Shown piece by piece: positions 1-13,460 of a stretch of DNA of 64,000 nt; position 1 is the stretch's first letter, and each line of letters begins with the position of its first letter. The translations under genes were made by a program, and so were the position numbers. Source of the stretch: Poronia punctata (taxonomy: Eukaryota; Ascomycota; Sordariomycetes; Xylariales; Xylariaceae); assembly GCA_022579005.1 (NCBI GenBank), contig MU401498.1, positions 158,642-222,641 on the forward strand, in the 5' to 3' direction. The notes under the pieces are model-generated. The model saw only the letters and a list, made by a program, of their open reading frames with translations, did not search any database and was not told the DNA's origin.

Positions 1-1944
1 ATTTAAAGTACCAGGTTGGGAAGAAGCAGGCTCAGGGGAGTGACAGAGTGGCTGGTTTGAGGGGGTGTGTGTGCAAGATGGGAAATTGGTATATGTACCC
101 ACTGTAACAAGAGATCGCTATTTTGCAAACGGGTTCACGGGTAGGTAAAAGATGGGTATTAGGTATTATTGCTTGGTGGGCGGCCCCCGGCGGTTATCAC
201 AAACTGGAAGTAACCCATCCAAGCAAGTCAGCCGTGTCAAGTCGTTCGGCATGGTAATTATTAGTATGTAATCTATACAGTATACTTACCTAGCACACAG
301 GGAGGCTGGTGGAACTTAGAGTCCGGACTAGGTAAGCGTGCTTGTCCTTCCTTTACCCCTTCCCTAAGCGAGTAAGAGAGGGCGTGGGGGGGACGTCCAA
401 GGAGGGGTGTTTCAGGAAAAGAATGTGTAATGGACCATTGATGAGATCTAAGGTAATTGCATATCGGTACTATGTACTACAATGCAAAGTAAATGGGGCT
501 GGGATGTTGCCCAGGGGAAGGGGGGAGGGGGGGGGAAGCGCCTAAACAGTAGGCAAAGGAGCTGTACATCAATGAATCCCGGCGCTCTCCTAAACAAGTC
601 ATGTTTTACAAAACGTAAGCTGCTGCATGTACCCCCCTTTCATTCCACCTATGCTAGATGGGGGTGCCGACAGCCAACGCTTGCTTGGTTTGTTATTAGG
701 CAGTGATTTAAGGGCGAAAAGCTACTACGAGAGGGGTGTTAGTTCAGTACCTAGGTAACTATCAATGTGGATACATCAGTGCTTTCCTGTCTCGCGGATT
801 AATTCCCTCTTGCAAGTGCCTATCTAAGATAACTAATGAATATATAGAGTCATTAATAGAGTAGTAATGTCGCCTAAGAAGCAGAAAAGGCCTTTTCTTT
901 CTAGAAGCAAGCAGAGAGGGTCTGGGCAAAAAGAAGCCGCGGGTTGTTTTAGGAAGGAAGAATAAGGAAGCTACTTTACTATGTGGCTTCCCTCCGCCCC
1001 CTTGCAAAAACGCGTGTGTATTACGTGATGCATACGGGAGGTACAAGTGTACTTTACTCATTTTACGCATCCTCCCGTGCAATGCCTACCCCAGGTTAGG
1101 TACCTCACCTACCTTTAACAATACCACGTCGACCCCACATTAAGCATTTTGGTGATGGATCTATTTTTTGTCCAACGAAATGGCGCGGGAACGATGCTAG
1201 TCGAGATGCCCCTAGCAAAATATCTAAATATGCAGGGAAGACTGACATAGGGTCAGGATTTGTATCGAATCATGTGGCTCGGTACCGCCATGCCCCCATA
1301 TTAAAAGGGCCACTGCGAGTTTCTCGAAAACGGGACCCCTAGCAGGGGTATCAGGGAAAAACCGGGGTTCCTATCCTATGTATCTTACATCCCTGCTTCA
1401 AATGACGACTCATAACTACGTTAGGGCCTATCCGTATGGCTATACTCTTTTGGATAGGTATCTCGCGTGTGTAGCTTAATTATAACTTTTCTATGTACGA
1501 GTATCAACTTTGTTTGGAAAGGCATGGATTTCGAGGGCACGGGGTTCAAGTTTCAGTGGCAATGAGCATGGCCAGATATATGCAGATCCTTCAAAGGTAA
1601 ACTATACATGCCGGTATGGTTCAAGGCATTTTAGGTATTGGTGACTGGTGAACATGCAGAGTTTCTGTGAGCCATGTGTCGTCTGCCTTTGCTCGGTCTA
1701 ATATGTCACGAAATCCAGAGCGTCAAGAGAACGGCCAACATGTAACGAGATAGCCTCAGTAGATAATTTTGAATTAGAATATTTTCCTGTTTTTTGTTCC
1801 GTATCGAAGACCGAGGAACACGCATGCCTAAGCACATCGTATCTTCGCTCTAGTACGGGCCATTCTAGATTTTACAGTTTTCTTGTATTGGATACCTGAC
1901 TTCTCCAAGTCAAGCATCCTGAGTCTTCATGGGCTGTCCGAAAG
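1..1944. other. Intergenic, no gene seen
   Basis: I see no convincing coding region on either strand. The short open frames here lack splice-linked partners and have no recognisable domain. A TACCTAGGTA-like word occurs near 747, as in most intergenic DNA of this window. Confidence 0.6.
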
Positions 1945-3075
1945 TTATTGCTGCGCCGGCGGTGACTCTGTAGTATCGTCTTCCTCCTCTTGATCGTCGC
2001 CGTTGGCGTCGTCATCCGAATCCCCACCCTCCACGTTCGTAGGCTCCCACGGCTCTTCCAGTTTCCACCCCTTTCCCGTGCGATATGTTGTGTTCAGTAG
2101 CTGTGAAGTTGTCGTCCGATAATGGTCCAACCCCGGGTCTGTATCTTCTTTGCTCGGCGTGTCGTAGAGCCCCAAGCCTACTAATATCTGGCCTTCCTCT
2201 TCCTCTTCGGGTCTCTCCAAGGGTTCATATCGTATGGACTCTTCTGATGGTACGGACCGTGGTTGTAAAGCTGGGAGTTTGTCTGGCGTTGGAGGAGATC
2301 CATATGTATTCCAGTTATTCTGCGATACCTGGTTGGGCGAAACCGAGGATTGCCCATGCACGCGACTAGGCTGGTTTGAATAATCCGCTGCTAGCTCCGG
2401 TGTACTAATCCATGAACTTCTCGCGCTCGAGTAACCCGGTGTGGTTGCCGGTGTGCCAACCCATGAACCTCCCGCGTTGGGGTAATCCGGTGTCAACTCG
2501 GGTACGGCGGTACAAGGCAGTGCTGCAGCGTAAGGGCTGTTGTACTGCGAGTAGCCGGCTATAGGCGACGGGTGATGCCCATGATAGGCTGCGGTTGTCC
2601 GTAATGGAGGTAGTGGTGTATGTGAAGGGATATACTGCTCATATTCGATCGGAGGCACCTGTGCCCATGTGTTCTGAGCGGGCGGAAGAGCATAGCTCGT
2701 ACCCCGACTAAAAGACGAGTCGTTTGTTTCTACCGGCTCTTGATACTGATGGGTTGCGTGATATGGCGAAGTAATATCTTGCCCCTGCTGCAACATGTTG
2801 AACAGATTCTGGTAGAGCGCTTCATGTCTGCCCTGAGCCGTATGACCTGTCCTCATAGCTTGTGGGCTGTTGTTGGGCCCCCTAGACTTCATCACCCGCA
2901 TAGGCGTCGGGTCTGTTACTCCATGATGTCTGCGCCCATGGTCTTTATGTCGGGGCAACGCCCGAGATGGGAGTGAGAAAGGCGGCTGTCTGGAATAATC
3001 GTTCGGTAACTGTTGGTATGTGTACGGGGTATGTACATTGTGTTGCCCAGTCACCCCGAAAGCTGGGTGTATCAT
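1945..3075 (-). CDS. Hypothetical Pro/Ser/Tyr-rich protein with acidic tail
   Basis: A single-exon frame of 376 codons starts at a true ATG (3075). I do not recognise a family. The protein is low in complexity: a basic His/Arg-rich N-terminal third is followed by a Pro/Ser/Thr/Tyr-rich middle. Around residues 190-235 there are imperfect repeats of a pattern like PELTPDY / GSWVGTP / SSWISTP. The last 30 residues are strongly acidic (Asp/Glu runs) and end in PPAQQ. No signal peptide or membrane segment is visible. The length of the open frame and its biased but protein-like composition argue for a real, probably disordered, nuclear or cytosolic protein. It stands alone, with no close neighbour on either side. 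It could also be a fortuitous long frame, so confidence is moderate. Confidence 0.6.
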   Translation of the reverse strand: MIHPAFGVTGQHNVHTPYTYQQLPNDYSRQPPFSLPSRALPRHKDHGRRHHGVTDPTPMRVMKSRGPNNSPQAMRTGHTAQGRHEALYQNLFNMLQQGQDITSPYHATHQYQEPVETNDSSFSRGTSYALPPAQNTWAQVPPIEYEQYIPSHTPLPPLRTTAAYHGHHPSPIAGYSQYNSPYAAALPCTAVPELTPDYPNAGGSWVGTPATTPGYSSARSSWISTPELAADYSNQPSRVHGQSSVSPNQVSQNNWNTYGSPPTPDKLPALQPRSVPSEESIRYEPLERPEEEEEGQILVGLGLYDTPSKEDTDPGLDHYRTTTSQLLNTTYRTGKGWKLEEPWEPTNVEGGDSDDDANGDDQEEEDDTTESPPAQQ

Positions 3076-6000
3076 GGTGTCTGAACTTGAGCTCTGAATA
3101 AGCCGTATGGCGTGTGTAGTCCCTGTTATATTCCTCTCTTTCGTCGGGAAGTGGTAGTGATCCGGAGAAGAATGTAGCTCAGGTAAGGATAATCTTCGTG
3201 ATGGGTTGAAGGAGCATGAGTAGGTATTATAAAGGCAGGATGAGATATAAGTAGGTCAGGTAGGTAGGTAGTAGACTTTAGACTAGATAGTTGGTCCAAG
3301 AATGTTGCATGTTGGATATCAAGAAAAGCATTCATAAAGAATAGACTGGATGGGTCCTGGCCAAAGGCCGGTTCCTGTTAAGTGGCATTGAGTAGGATAG
3401 TAACATGTCTATATTGGGTTGGTAGGCCCGAGAAGCAAATACGGTTGAGAGACATTGGCTACTTTGGCATGTACATTGATTGATGCGAGTGAGCGTGTGC
3501 TCATGTGTGCTTTAATCGGACTTGTATGACGGTTCATCGGGACATTCTTTTCTGCGTCATGGCCCCGGCAGGGATCCGAGAAGATTGCTGCCGCCCATCG
3601 CAAGCAGCGAGTAATACCAGTATTGAGTAGCTTAACTAGATGGGTACATGGCGTGTTAGTCGTTAGAGAAGGATCCTCCTTTACAGAAGAGTGGGAAAAG
3701 AGTACACTGCGCCGAGCCCACAGTCTTGGTCACGATCCACCGTCCACGGGCTACCTGTACCTACTATGGCCCACAGCCCACAGCCCACAGCCAACGGCCC
3801 ATAGCCGGAGACTAGGGGTATCAGCGATAATAGTGTTTGTGGACTTTGTATGAGTATCTTGTCCACTTGGAGTGCAGTGTTGGACTGCCTAAACGCGTAC
3901 AAGTACCTAGGTAGGGAGCAGACCAGGAGGCAGACCAGGGGTTTGTAGGAAGAAAGGTCTTTTTGCGCTAGATGGCTTGCATCCAAGGTTACTTGTAAGC
4001 AAAACAGGTAGGGCCACAGAGGCTCCACTATGTGGAGTCTCTAGTGAAAGGAACAAGTTTAGAACAATTGATAGGACAAAGCTATTTGCTGTTAGCATTC
4101 CCTTGAGGCTTGCCCTGCATGCTTTACTCCTCTGTTAAAGGTTTGTGATTGTACCACTCAACTCCATCCCGACTGCTAATTACATGTAGGTATGAAAGGA
4201 GCAGGCGGATTGGCAAGGATGCACTATATCTTTAAGAGTATAGAATAAGTTTGCAAAGGCACCTGCATACAGCCTGCTGAATACGCACAAAAGAATTTGC
4301 CTTGGTAATTTTGCTTGTTTTAAGAGCGGCAGATACCTCAGACATGCTGTAAGGTACGTATACTGTTTTGGAAGTCACAACCTAAAGGCATTAATGATCT
4401 ATAATCGTGGAGACAGGGTTTTGGGAGCTGGTGTTTAGGATTGGGTCAGACAGGTACCTCGAAGTTAGGGAAGGCGTGTGCCTAGTATGATCAAGAGCTT
4501 GAGCAGGGCCTCGTCAACTTATCCACTCCTTGCAGGTGACAGAAAAATGAAAGTTGAGCACCCTCCCCCCCCCCCCCCCCCACCGGGGGTACCTACCAAA
4601 ACACCTCACAGAACAGTAATTAGGTGGGTAGCATGGCTTGTTAAAGGTACCAAGGGGTGTCCAACTTCCGTTTTTTTGTCACCCGCGTGCCACTTTGCCC
4701 TCTGGTAAGCCAGTAAGAAAAAAAGGGTGTGTCGGAAGATTTTGAGGCGTGCGCTCCACAACGGCCAATACGGCCACCACTGCCGTTCATTGCACCTACT
4801 GGAAAGGGACAGAAACATACATGCCTAGTAGGGTACATACAAACCTATGGTAATGCAGATAGAGACTAGGTAATCCAGGTTACCACCCATTTATGCGCAG
4901 GGTGCCACTTCTCTACATATTTCGGTAACGCTAGGGAAGGCTAAAGCTAAGCATCTAAGGGCGGTTCCGTTATTCAGGTAGCCTTTGCTTTCAATTCAAG
5001 ATGGTGTCCATCAGACTGGTTCCAGAGCCTGAAAAGACTCCACATAAGAGATATACTCCTCAGTTTGACCGTGTACTATTCACATGTAGGTACTAGGTAG
5101 CTGCATCCCTGCTTCCCTCTACACGCCTGTATCTTAAATAGCTTTATCCTACCAATCGGCCGATCTTGTTTGTTTAAAGGGGCAGTCGTGGATGTTTGCG
5201 CTTTGAGGATTTTCTTTCAGGTTAGAGAGGCTAAGCAGAGCACAAAGCACTTAGCATTCCTGCTAAATCTCTATGTTTAAGTTCTACATATACATTATGG
5301 CAAACACTCCGAGCTTATAGATACCGTTTTCATACTCCGTAGCAAGATAAACAGGTGTGCAGCTTGAGCAAGTAGTTTACTAGGTGCAACTAGGGGTGCT
5401 TAGGTATACACCCGTAACAAAGTAGTACCTACTGCTAGGTGTTTAAGCTGTTTTAATAAGACAAGCAGAATTGTACAGTGTACCTAGGTAGTGTCTAGGC
5501 TTTATGCATAAAGCAGTAAGTATACAAGCTAGCAACTTGCAAATTCAACTTTCATGTGATTATAGTGTAGACTAGGATCTACCTACTTGTAGGAGCGAGG
5601 TGTAGATTGAAGCAAGGGGTAAAGAGCTGTGACAAGAGAAGATATTGATTGCTCACATCAGGTTCAAGGACAGGCAGATAAATCTGGCTTGGTACTGTTG
5701 TTGTGGGTTGGGTAGGTGTATTATGGTATGTTAAGGTGTTAGAGGGATACAGTGCCCTGACTGTAAAGGACCCTTATTATACCCCAATCCGTACCTTCCC
5801 CCTATACTGTACATGATTACGCTTGACTAGAAAATGGTCACATCCTACAAAGTACAAAGTACCAGCTACTATATGTGTGGCCTAGAGGAAACCAAGGCAG
5901 AAATAAGCAGCTAGGCCGTACACATACTTCTATTTGTTTCCAGTATGCTATTGCCTTGAAAATTTAGGTACCTAGCGCTAATACCTAAGGTATTGTTGTT

Positions 6001-9000
6001 AGGATAGTCTAGGTTTTGACTCTTAATCCCTAGTCCTGGCATTATGTGTGTTATTACAATCAACACAACCTTAGGCTGTTTTTAAAAGCAAGAAGCAAAG
6101 TAATAAGACAACATACTATATGTTGCCTTTGTGTTAAGCTCTGTTTAGCATGTAGTATGATTATAAAGTCTTGCAGCTTAGAAATATTGACCACATGTAC
6201 ATAATGTATACAAACAACCAGGTAATACCTTAGAAAATGTTTAACTTGATACCTAGTTAACGTATTGAGTGTACTTACAAAGAGGATCTATTGCCCAAAT
6301 AGGCCATCTTAAGTTTGTATACCTCCTGTGACTGGTCAGCTTAGCTGTTTAACAGCTTGATACTGTATACAAGTACACGTAGAGGCCAGGACCCCGTTAC
6401 GCAGTACTTCACCATGTGTAGTGAAGAGCCTTTATGCTGCAGCGTCCCGCTCTATGTACCTAGGTATCTGCATAAGGAGCCCTCAAGCTCTTGAAATGTC
6501 TAGATGCCTAATGCTACATGTATACAATAAAACATAATGCGTCCTAACAAGCTCGTCTATAATGCCTACATGTAGTAATGTATGTTTCTACCAGGTACAT
6601 TATTTTGTGCTGCATCAGGAGTAGTGGCGCCGACTACAAGGGGCCTCTCCTCATAGTATACCTAAAGTACATAGTAAATTCTAACCAGTCCTATATCGGT
6701 TGGCATCTAAATTGCTGTACAACAACCTTGAAGCTACCTTACTCGTAGTACCTAAGAAATGCTGCATCAGTTAAGGACGTCTTGTTGAGATGTGGCTGCC
6801 GAACAGACGACAGGCACTGCCCCTGCCGTCATATCCAACATTTTTATGATGACACGCCAATGAGGAAGGAAGCACATATAGGTTAACCTAGGTACCTACT
6901 GCTAGCTGCCACCTGCTGCTTCCATAGTATCCACTACATGTACACGACCGTGTAGATACAAGCCGAGGGGCAATACCTATTGATGTGGCTTCCTCTGAGC
7001 AGAACTCTACTATGGTAGGTTCCAAGCCTGCGATCACTTGGTTAAAATCTACTTGTACTACAAGGGTGCCAAAATTGGGTATGTGTAAGAGGCTCATCTC
7101 ATGATCCTTATTAGCCACACACATGACTTGCTTTTCTAACCAAGCCTTTACATAAACCTTTAGACAGCTTACCATGTACGAGTACATCCGGAAACATGTC
7201 CGACTACGGTCACATATGAAACGACTGCCACTTCCTATTACCTCTTAATGACTCCAGCGTTGGCGCTTGTGCGGGCGTGACAAGGTGGTAAGCAGATGCC
7301 TACTAGATATTTGATGGTCAAGCCGAAATGATCCTATATTTAAAAGTAGCAGGTAAGACGATCACCGAGACTATTAATTGGTACGTAGTTATCTGTTGGG
7401 TTAAGGATGATCTTGAAGTAAAAGATAGCTATCCACATACACGGTCTGCAAAGCTATGATAAGCGCTTCGACTACAGAGCACGGATAAAACCAAACTAGA
7501 AGCGATGCTCTACTCGTAAGGTTGGGCAAGACACAACAGTCCAACATACCTACAATGTGAGATCAGCCTTGGTAAGAGGGGCACTTTGAGGCACAAGGCT
7601 TTTTGAACAAGGGTTCCTACCTCTTGTTTGAAGTGTTGTCAACGCAACCAATAAGACATATCCGTTCCAAGTCACCGAACACGACGCCGGGCTGACGATG
7701 ACTATAAGTCATAGAATGAAATTACTCCCTGGAAACAATATTAGCATTGGACTTAATACTACGTGTAGGTATTAGGAGTGATGCATATATGGTGATCCTT
7801 CTCCCTCTCTATCGTAACCGCAATGCGCACGCTTCGCATTATCTACACGTATGTTGTCATCGTTTTAGCATGTCCCCTTCTCCCTAATCTAAACTCCAGA
7901 TCAGGCTATTCATAGAGTTGGTCCTACAAGGTCATGGATTGTACTCGTAGAACTGAAACGCCACCTAAAGCCACCTGGTAGGAGGAAGTTCCAATTATTA
8001 GGGGGCCTGTCTACTTGTCCTAGTGAAGTACTTAGTGGATACGGACAGCGGAATCCTGTTGATTCGCGCCCGTTCCGCCCTCTGAATGCTCTACAGAATG
8101 AATTTACCCGACCTGAAAATCCACAGAGTGCTTCTTGACTTGTGTACGTTACCTTGCCATCGTCCTCAGAATACTAGGTACCTTCTTACCTGTACGTGTA
8201 CATGTGTGGTTTTATCTCTCCACTAGCAGGTGGCTACACACTACATGTACCTAAGCGTACACTTGGAAATAACCTAACCTGGAGAAGAGGTAGGTACCTA
8301 CTTATGTACTCGTAGTCGATGGATTGTAATCCAATTACAAGCCTACGTGCCCAGCCTGCAGACGCAGGCCTTGGAAGGTATTAGGGGCTATAATTCCTTG
8401 TACTCGTAGATAGGCCACCCTAAGTATGGTAGCGACAAGACTAGGTACATACGTATTATCTTACCATCTGGTCATCTTACATAGTACTACCTATTTGCTT
8501 TCTTACCCATGTCGCAGGAATGATCCGCTTGCACATTTCCAGTTTACGCGCTATCGCCGTAACACATTTGGCTAGGTTTACGCGCATATTATTAGATGTC
8601 TGAAGCTGCGTGACCGCACCGCCTATCCAGCTCGCTTCAATCTGGACACCATACTGATACGACATACCACATCAGCAAGGTATGCACATACTGTAGAAAT
8701 GCCCACAAATAAGAGATGGACTGGCAGGTAGGTACGCTCTAACTTGAGCGAGCCTACCTACCCTAATAATATGTACCTGGCCACTTTTAGCTCCCCCACT
8801 TCAAACCAACAAGAGAAGGTGCACTCCTAGCAGGTGGTCACAGATCACATCAATGCAGGCCACAACTCTTCTCTTCTTCCTTGTCCACTCACTTGTATGT
8901 GTAAGAAAGTGTCTTGCGATTTGAATCATACTGGCCGACCAAGTAAATAAATGATTAAGGCGGTCAATAACACGACCAACGCCAAATGGTCAGATCCGGC

Positions 9001-11975
9001 GCAATCATAATTTGAGAAGCAAGTTTGTTGAAAACCGCCAAGGTGAATCCATGATACTCGGGATGGCTACTACTTGTACTCGTACGGTAGCACGCAGTCT
9101 CCGAAGATTATAGGTATCATCCTGTGGTCGTATCCTTTGCTGCCATATATTGGCGGCGAGCCCTTTGAAAAACATGCCGTCTAACCTACCTAGTATACTC
9201 GTAAGTTACCCTGTCCACTCATAGGTACAAGTACCTCGTAACACAGGCACAGGGTGACAGGGTGACAGGCAGAACAGCGCAGGCTTCATCAGGCTGTGAG
9301 GGTTGGCTCAGAGACTACGAACTGGATCTGTCAAGGTACCAACATGTACCCCCACACCGCACTAATCACAAGGCCCATTCCCGCCGTTACCTACCTCTCT
9401 CCTCCGGTTAAAGGTGCGAACCTACGTGTAGGTTTATTAGTGGGATTCTCAACAGGCCTACTCTGCCTCCAAGACTGCCCGCTTACCTGCTGTGGACAGG
9501 CTGCCCTGTCTTGACTCATCCTGGCTTTTCGACAGAAGAGAAACACGATCCTGGAAATACTGTATCCCAATGAACAGATTTGGCACCTATGCAAGGAATG
9601 AATACACATAGCCGTTCGATACTGACGACCCGAGCCGGGCTGTTCATGTTCCGGCACGGCTCGGCCAGTCGATTTGACCTTGGTGCCCGATCGGTACTAC
9701 GAGTATAGCCAACTCTTCTCTACCTTGGGCAGTTGGATGTGCCACCGCTTTTCCTAGAGGTAATATCGATTGTCGGTGCTTTTGCACATCTGCCGCATAC
9801 TAGCTACGTCTGCTATCTACCCATTGTGTATAATCCATCGTGACTCAACGTTGCTCCCCCCCGCTCCACGAATCCACGATGAACATGAGACGGACTCCTG
9901 ATGGGCCTTCCGGGGTTAGAGGGAATTGCCACCGCTTCTGCGACATCTCATGGCATTTGCAGAAATTGCCCCAATAACTAGTGCTAACCTAGAACATTTG
10001 CAAGTCTGAAGCAATGTCGGAAATGCACGATGCAGACTAGGGGGCTAGGTATCATCAATCCGTCACCCGCCCCCGAGCTTAACACATCGATCCTAACGAT
10101 CTACACTTCAAGTCCAGGCGTCCTAATCAAACTTTTATTGGGTTTCATGGCCGACCCAACCGAGCCACCGAGCTTCCTACTGCGGTAGATAGTACGGCTG
10201 ACGGAAGATGGAGCCCCAGTATTTCGGGGCAACGTCATGAACAGGGCGGCTCCGGCGCTCATATATCGACGACGACTTTCAGGTCAGACTCACGCTTTCT
10301 CCCCTGCCCCTGTTCGAGGTGGGATCAATTTCTCAGATGGTGGCTTGGCTTGTGAGAGCTTGTAGTGGATACATTGATCCAGCGAGTCTGACATCAATTC
10401 CAAGTACTCAGTACACGGTACATCCCTGACTGGCTCAGGCTGTCACGCTATCTGACGCAGATTACAAGCGTTCGTTTCTGCGTCCCATTGTACTTTGTAC
10501 ACATGGTTTCAAGTAAGCCATCCACTACCTAACTCTATCGTACACGTACGCTACTACCTCCTCGTCCGTGTATACTCCACTACCTACACATAGCACTACA
10601 GGATGCTACGGGCTATCAACGCCACACTTCGTGTACCTACACATACAAGTAGGTATATATGCCTGGGCGCACCATTATCGACCGTATCTAGGGCTGCAGG
10701 GGATATGCTCCAACTAAAAACCCAGCAGGGCAAAAATAATCACTTTAATAAGCAACCATGCAAGTACTTGTTCCTCTTTGCCAACCCAGTTCCGATTGCG
10801 ATCTAACTAAGGTTAGGTTTACTGACACGACTGAGTAGCAAGTCTCTAGAATCCCATACCAGACCCGTGCGTCCCAACACGCCCTCATGTCTCTTGTCTA
10901 GCGCAAGTGGAAGTATGTACTCTGGATCGGGTTGCTTTCGCTTTCACATAGTGAAGCCCCTGTTAAATATCTAGTAGTCTCGCTGGAGTGTCAAATAAGT
11001 TCATGTCTCGCATTGGTGAACGTCGGCGAATACATCCAGTACCCCCGCGCCGCCATACCTGGTGTAGGTACACGAGTAGATCCACACCTAGAAACCTCAC
11101 CGCCTGTTACCAAACACTAGTGTCACTCTCGACGAGTACATACCTAATGAGTGGGTATCAGTTAGTAGGCCTGATAAGTGCATACGAGTGCCTACCTCGA
11201 CCACCTACTAAACTAGGTCCTCACATCCGCATCGACAGAGAATGGCACAGGAGTGGCATCGGTCAGTTCTTGTCATCACATCGGCCCCATTGCATACAAC
11301 CCAAACCTAGCATTCTCCATCATTTAGTATACAAATACCTAACACGTACGCGCGTACACAACATATAGACAACCTAAACATGTACACGTACGTCGCATAA
11401 CCGATCTTCACGTCTAGACCAGTCCTTCTCCCGGGACTCCTTTCCATTGCAAACCACAAATTTGCCGGTTAGTATCAAGGGGGTTTTCGCTTTTAAGACC
11501 TTTCCCCGCCACGCCCTCCCTATTGTGTAAGTGGGCGCGTGTGATGGACTAATCCATGCAAGCAAGCTATGCCTCCGTCGAAACCGTATCTGGTGAATGG
11601 TCAGAGCCTGGCGTGCTACCTAACTACAGAGGGTGATGCGCGGCCTATCTGATTTAGATGGTAGCGAATTACATTGACCAGGCGACCCATACGACGCAAC
11701 AGTCATTACGTACCCATTCGCGCGCATTTGCCGTCAAGCCGTTCATCTTCGTTTGCAGGGGGCGTACTCGTAGGCCCGGCCAGTTACGTGGTGGTGAAAA
11801 TGGGATACATGTAAGGCTACGAACGGTAACCTAGTCTGTATTCTTTCGTTCTCTTGTCACCCCAAGGATGCAGATTGCTTTCTCCATTGCGGATGCAGAT
11901 TGCTTTCTCCATTGCGGACCCCGAGTCCGCCACGTCCTTTTGTCGCTTTTTCGCTCCAGACTTTGATCGTCAATA
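3076..11975. other. Gene-poor 8.9-kb region
   Basis: No gene could be built here on either strand. The frames that look most protein-like (6888-7187 minus and 8477-8665 minus) have no partner exons and no recognised motif. The region is rich in two short words, TACCTAGGTA-like palindromes and TACTCGTA/TACGAGTA (for example at 7177, 7511, 7942, 8307, 8401, 9077, 9196, 9698). A 20-base C-rich tract lies near 4563-4582. No terminal repeats or transposase remnants were recognised. Confidence 0.55.
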
Positions 11976-13460
11976 TTATTCTCGCGCTACCGTACGAGTA
12001 AGACGGCCGAGCGGTTCGAAGCCGAGATTGTCAAGTCCCTCTTGTTGAACCTTGCGGGTGGCCAACTGCACAGCGAAGCCAAGTTTGGCACGGAGGTCCC
12101 AGTCGCCGCCGTGGCATAGAAAACCAAACAAGATGCCAGCGATAAACGTATCACCCGCCCCAACGGAACTGCCACCGAGGACCGCGTTAGCCCACCTGGC
12201 TCGCTGCACGATATCTTAGCTGGGGTTTGATGGGTAGGCCTACTCGATCACATGGATTGTCTGTCCCGGTAGTGTCGCCGGAGAAGACTCGGTAGTTCCG
12301 TCAGGTAACAAGCACGCTGCGCCCTGCGAACCCCACGTACAGAAGAGATACGACCTGCCACCAACATTGCATCAGTACTAATTGCGGTCGGATGCGACTA
12401 ACCTTGGCATCGACAGACGGCTGTCGCTGAACTTGGATGCAACTTACCCTCCCCGGACATTCGCCGATTGGCCACCAAGGCATTCCTCTGCAGTCTTATA
12501 GCGCTTATTCTGTATCGTCAAAAGGTAGAAGGTCAACCCACCAGGTCCAAGGGGAAAATCGCCATCACTGCGTACACTCGACGCGACCCCCTCCCCCCCC
12601 AAATACGTGGCCCTAATATGGGAAAGATGCACAACCCACCTCAGCCCAGCTACGTGAGAAGAACACGACGTCTGCTACAGCGGCCAGTTCTTCGAGCCCC
12701 TCTCGGCCCGGTTTCTCGACTTCGACGCTCACTCTTGCCTTTGGCCTTGACCGCCTCAGCCACTGGACGCATTGCAACGTCGTGGCCGGGATGCGACCCT
12801 GTGCATGGTCCAAATTAGACTGATAAGAGCACCATACCTCTGCTACATTACTCATGTTTCACGCTCGAGTATGTTTACTCATCCTCGGTTGGCTTGCGTA
12901 CCTCGAAATGAAACCACGTAGCAGCCTCGCTATCCAAGTCGTCGACAGCTGCAACAAACTCTTGGAAAGTCATCTCGTCGAGATTATTGTAGTTGACCAA
13001 CGTTCGGCTCCCGGTAGCGGCGCTACGGATGATGTAGCTACTGGCTGGCTCTTGGTTCGCTTGCCGAAATATGCATCGCGAGAAGTCTACGAGCGTGTCT
13101 GGGCCGAACGACTCGATGATGGTTTTGGTGGTACGCCCGTCACGACGAGGTAGGCATGTCACTAGGTAGGGTCTAATGCTAATGTCGGCGCTTTCATTTG
13201 CGCCGTACTCGTCGCGCAAGAGCTGTTGAAGCACTTGGAGCGTGTTTGGACAATTGCCACCTCGCCGGATTTGGAGATTCGAAGCACGCAATTTCGAATC
13301 TTCCTCCGGATAATGTGGCACACTACAGAGGCATGAAGAGTATGAGCAAAAACTACCCACATGCGTATTCGAGCCCAGTTCGTCCCCGGAGTCCAGCTAA
13401 TACTTGCCTAAGTATGGTGTCGAGGTAGCAGGCCCCGACACACACCAGGTTGGTTGTCAT
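11976..13460 (-). CDS. PfkB-family sugar kinase (ketohexokinase-like), six exons
   Basis: Likely ATP-dependent cytosolic sugar kinase of the PfkB/ribokinase family, closest in feel to ketohexokinase. Exons on the minus strand are 13460-13408, 13322-12902, 12798-12640, 12509-12448, 12354-12244 and 12168-11976, giving 332 aa with frame kept at every junction. The start MTTNLVCVGACYLDTIL is a typical PfkB first strand. RRGGNCPNT (near residue 40) is the substrate-side GGN motif. CTWGSQGA and then DSVGAGDTF (about residues 269-277) form the C-terminal signature, with Asp275 as the expected catalytic base. Codons for the DS of that signature are created by splicing of intron 5. Intron 1 (13407-13323) uses a GC donor (GCAAGT). 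The gene is intact, although it lies in an otherwise empty region and its frames look like fragments when read unspliced. The substrate cannot be read from the sequence. Confidence 0.88.

Noticed and set aside
762..1082. 106-codon minus-strand frame
   Set aside because: No motif, no conserved-looking composition and no splice partners; the region resembles the surrounding non-coding DNA.
6888..7187. 99-codon minus-strand frame with a few protein-like stretches
   Set aside because: No adjoining exons with proper splice sites and no family recognised; could be chance or a very old relic.
8477..8665. 62-codon minus-strand frame
   Set aside because: Looks somewhat helical, but isolated and too short to support.
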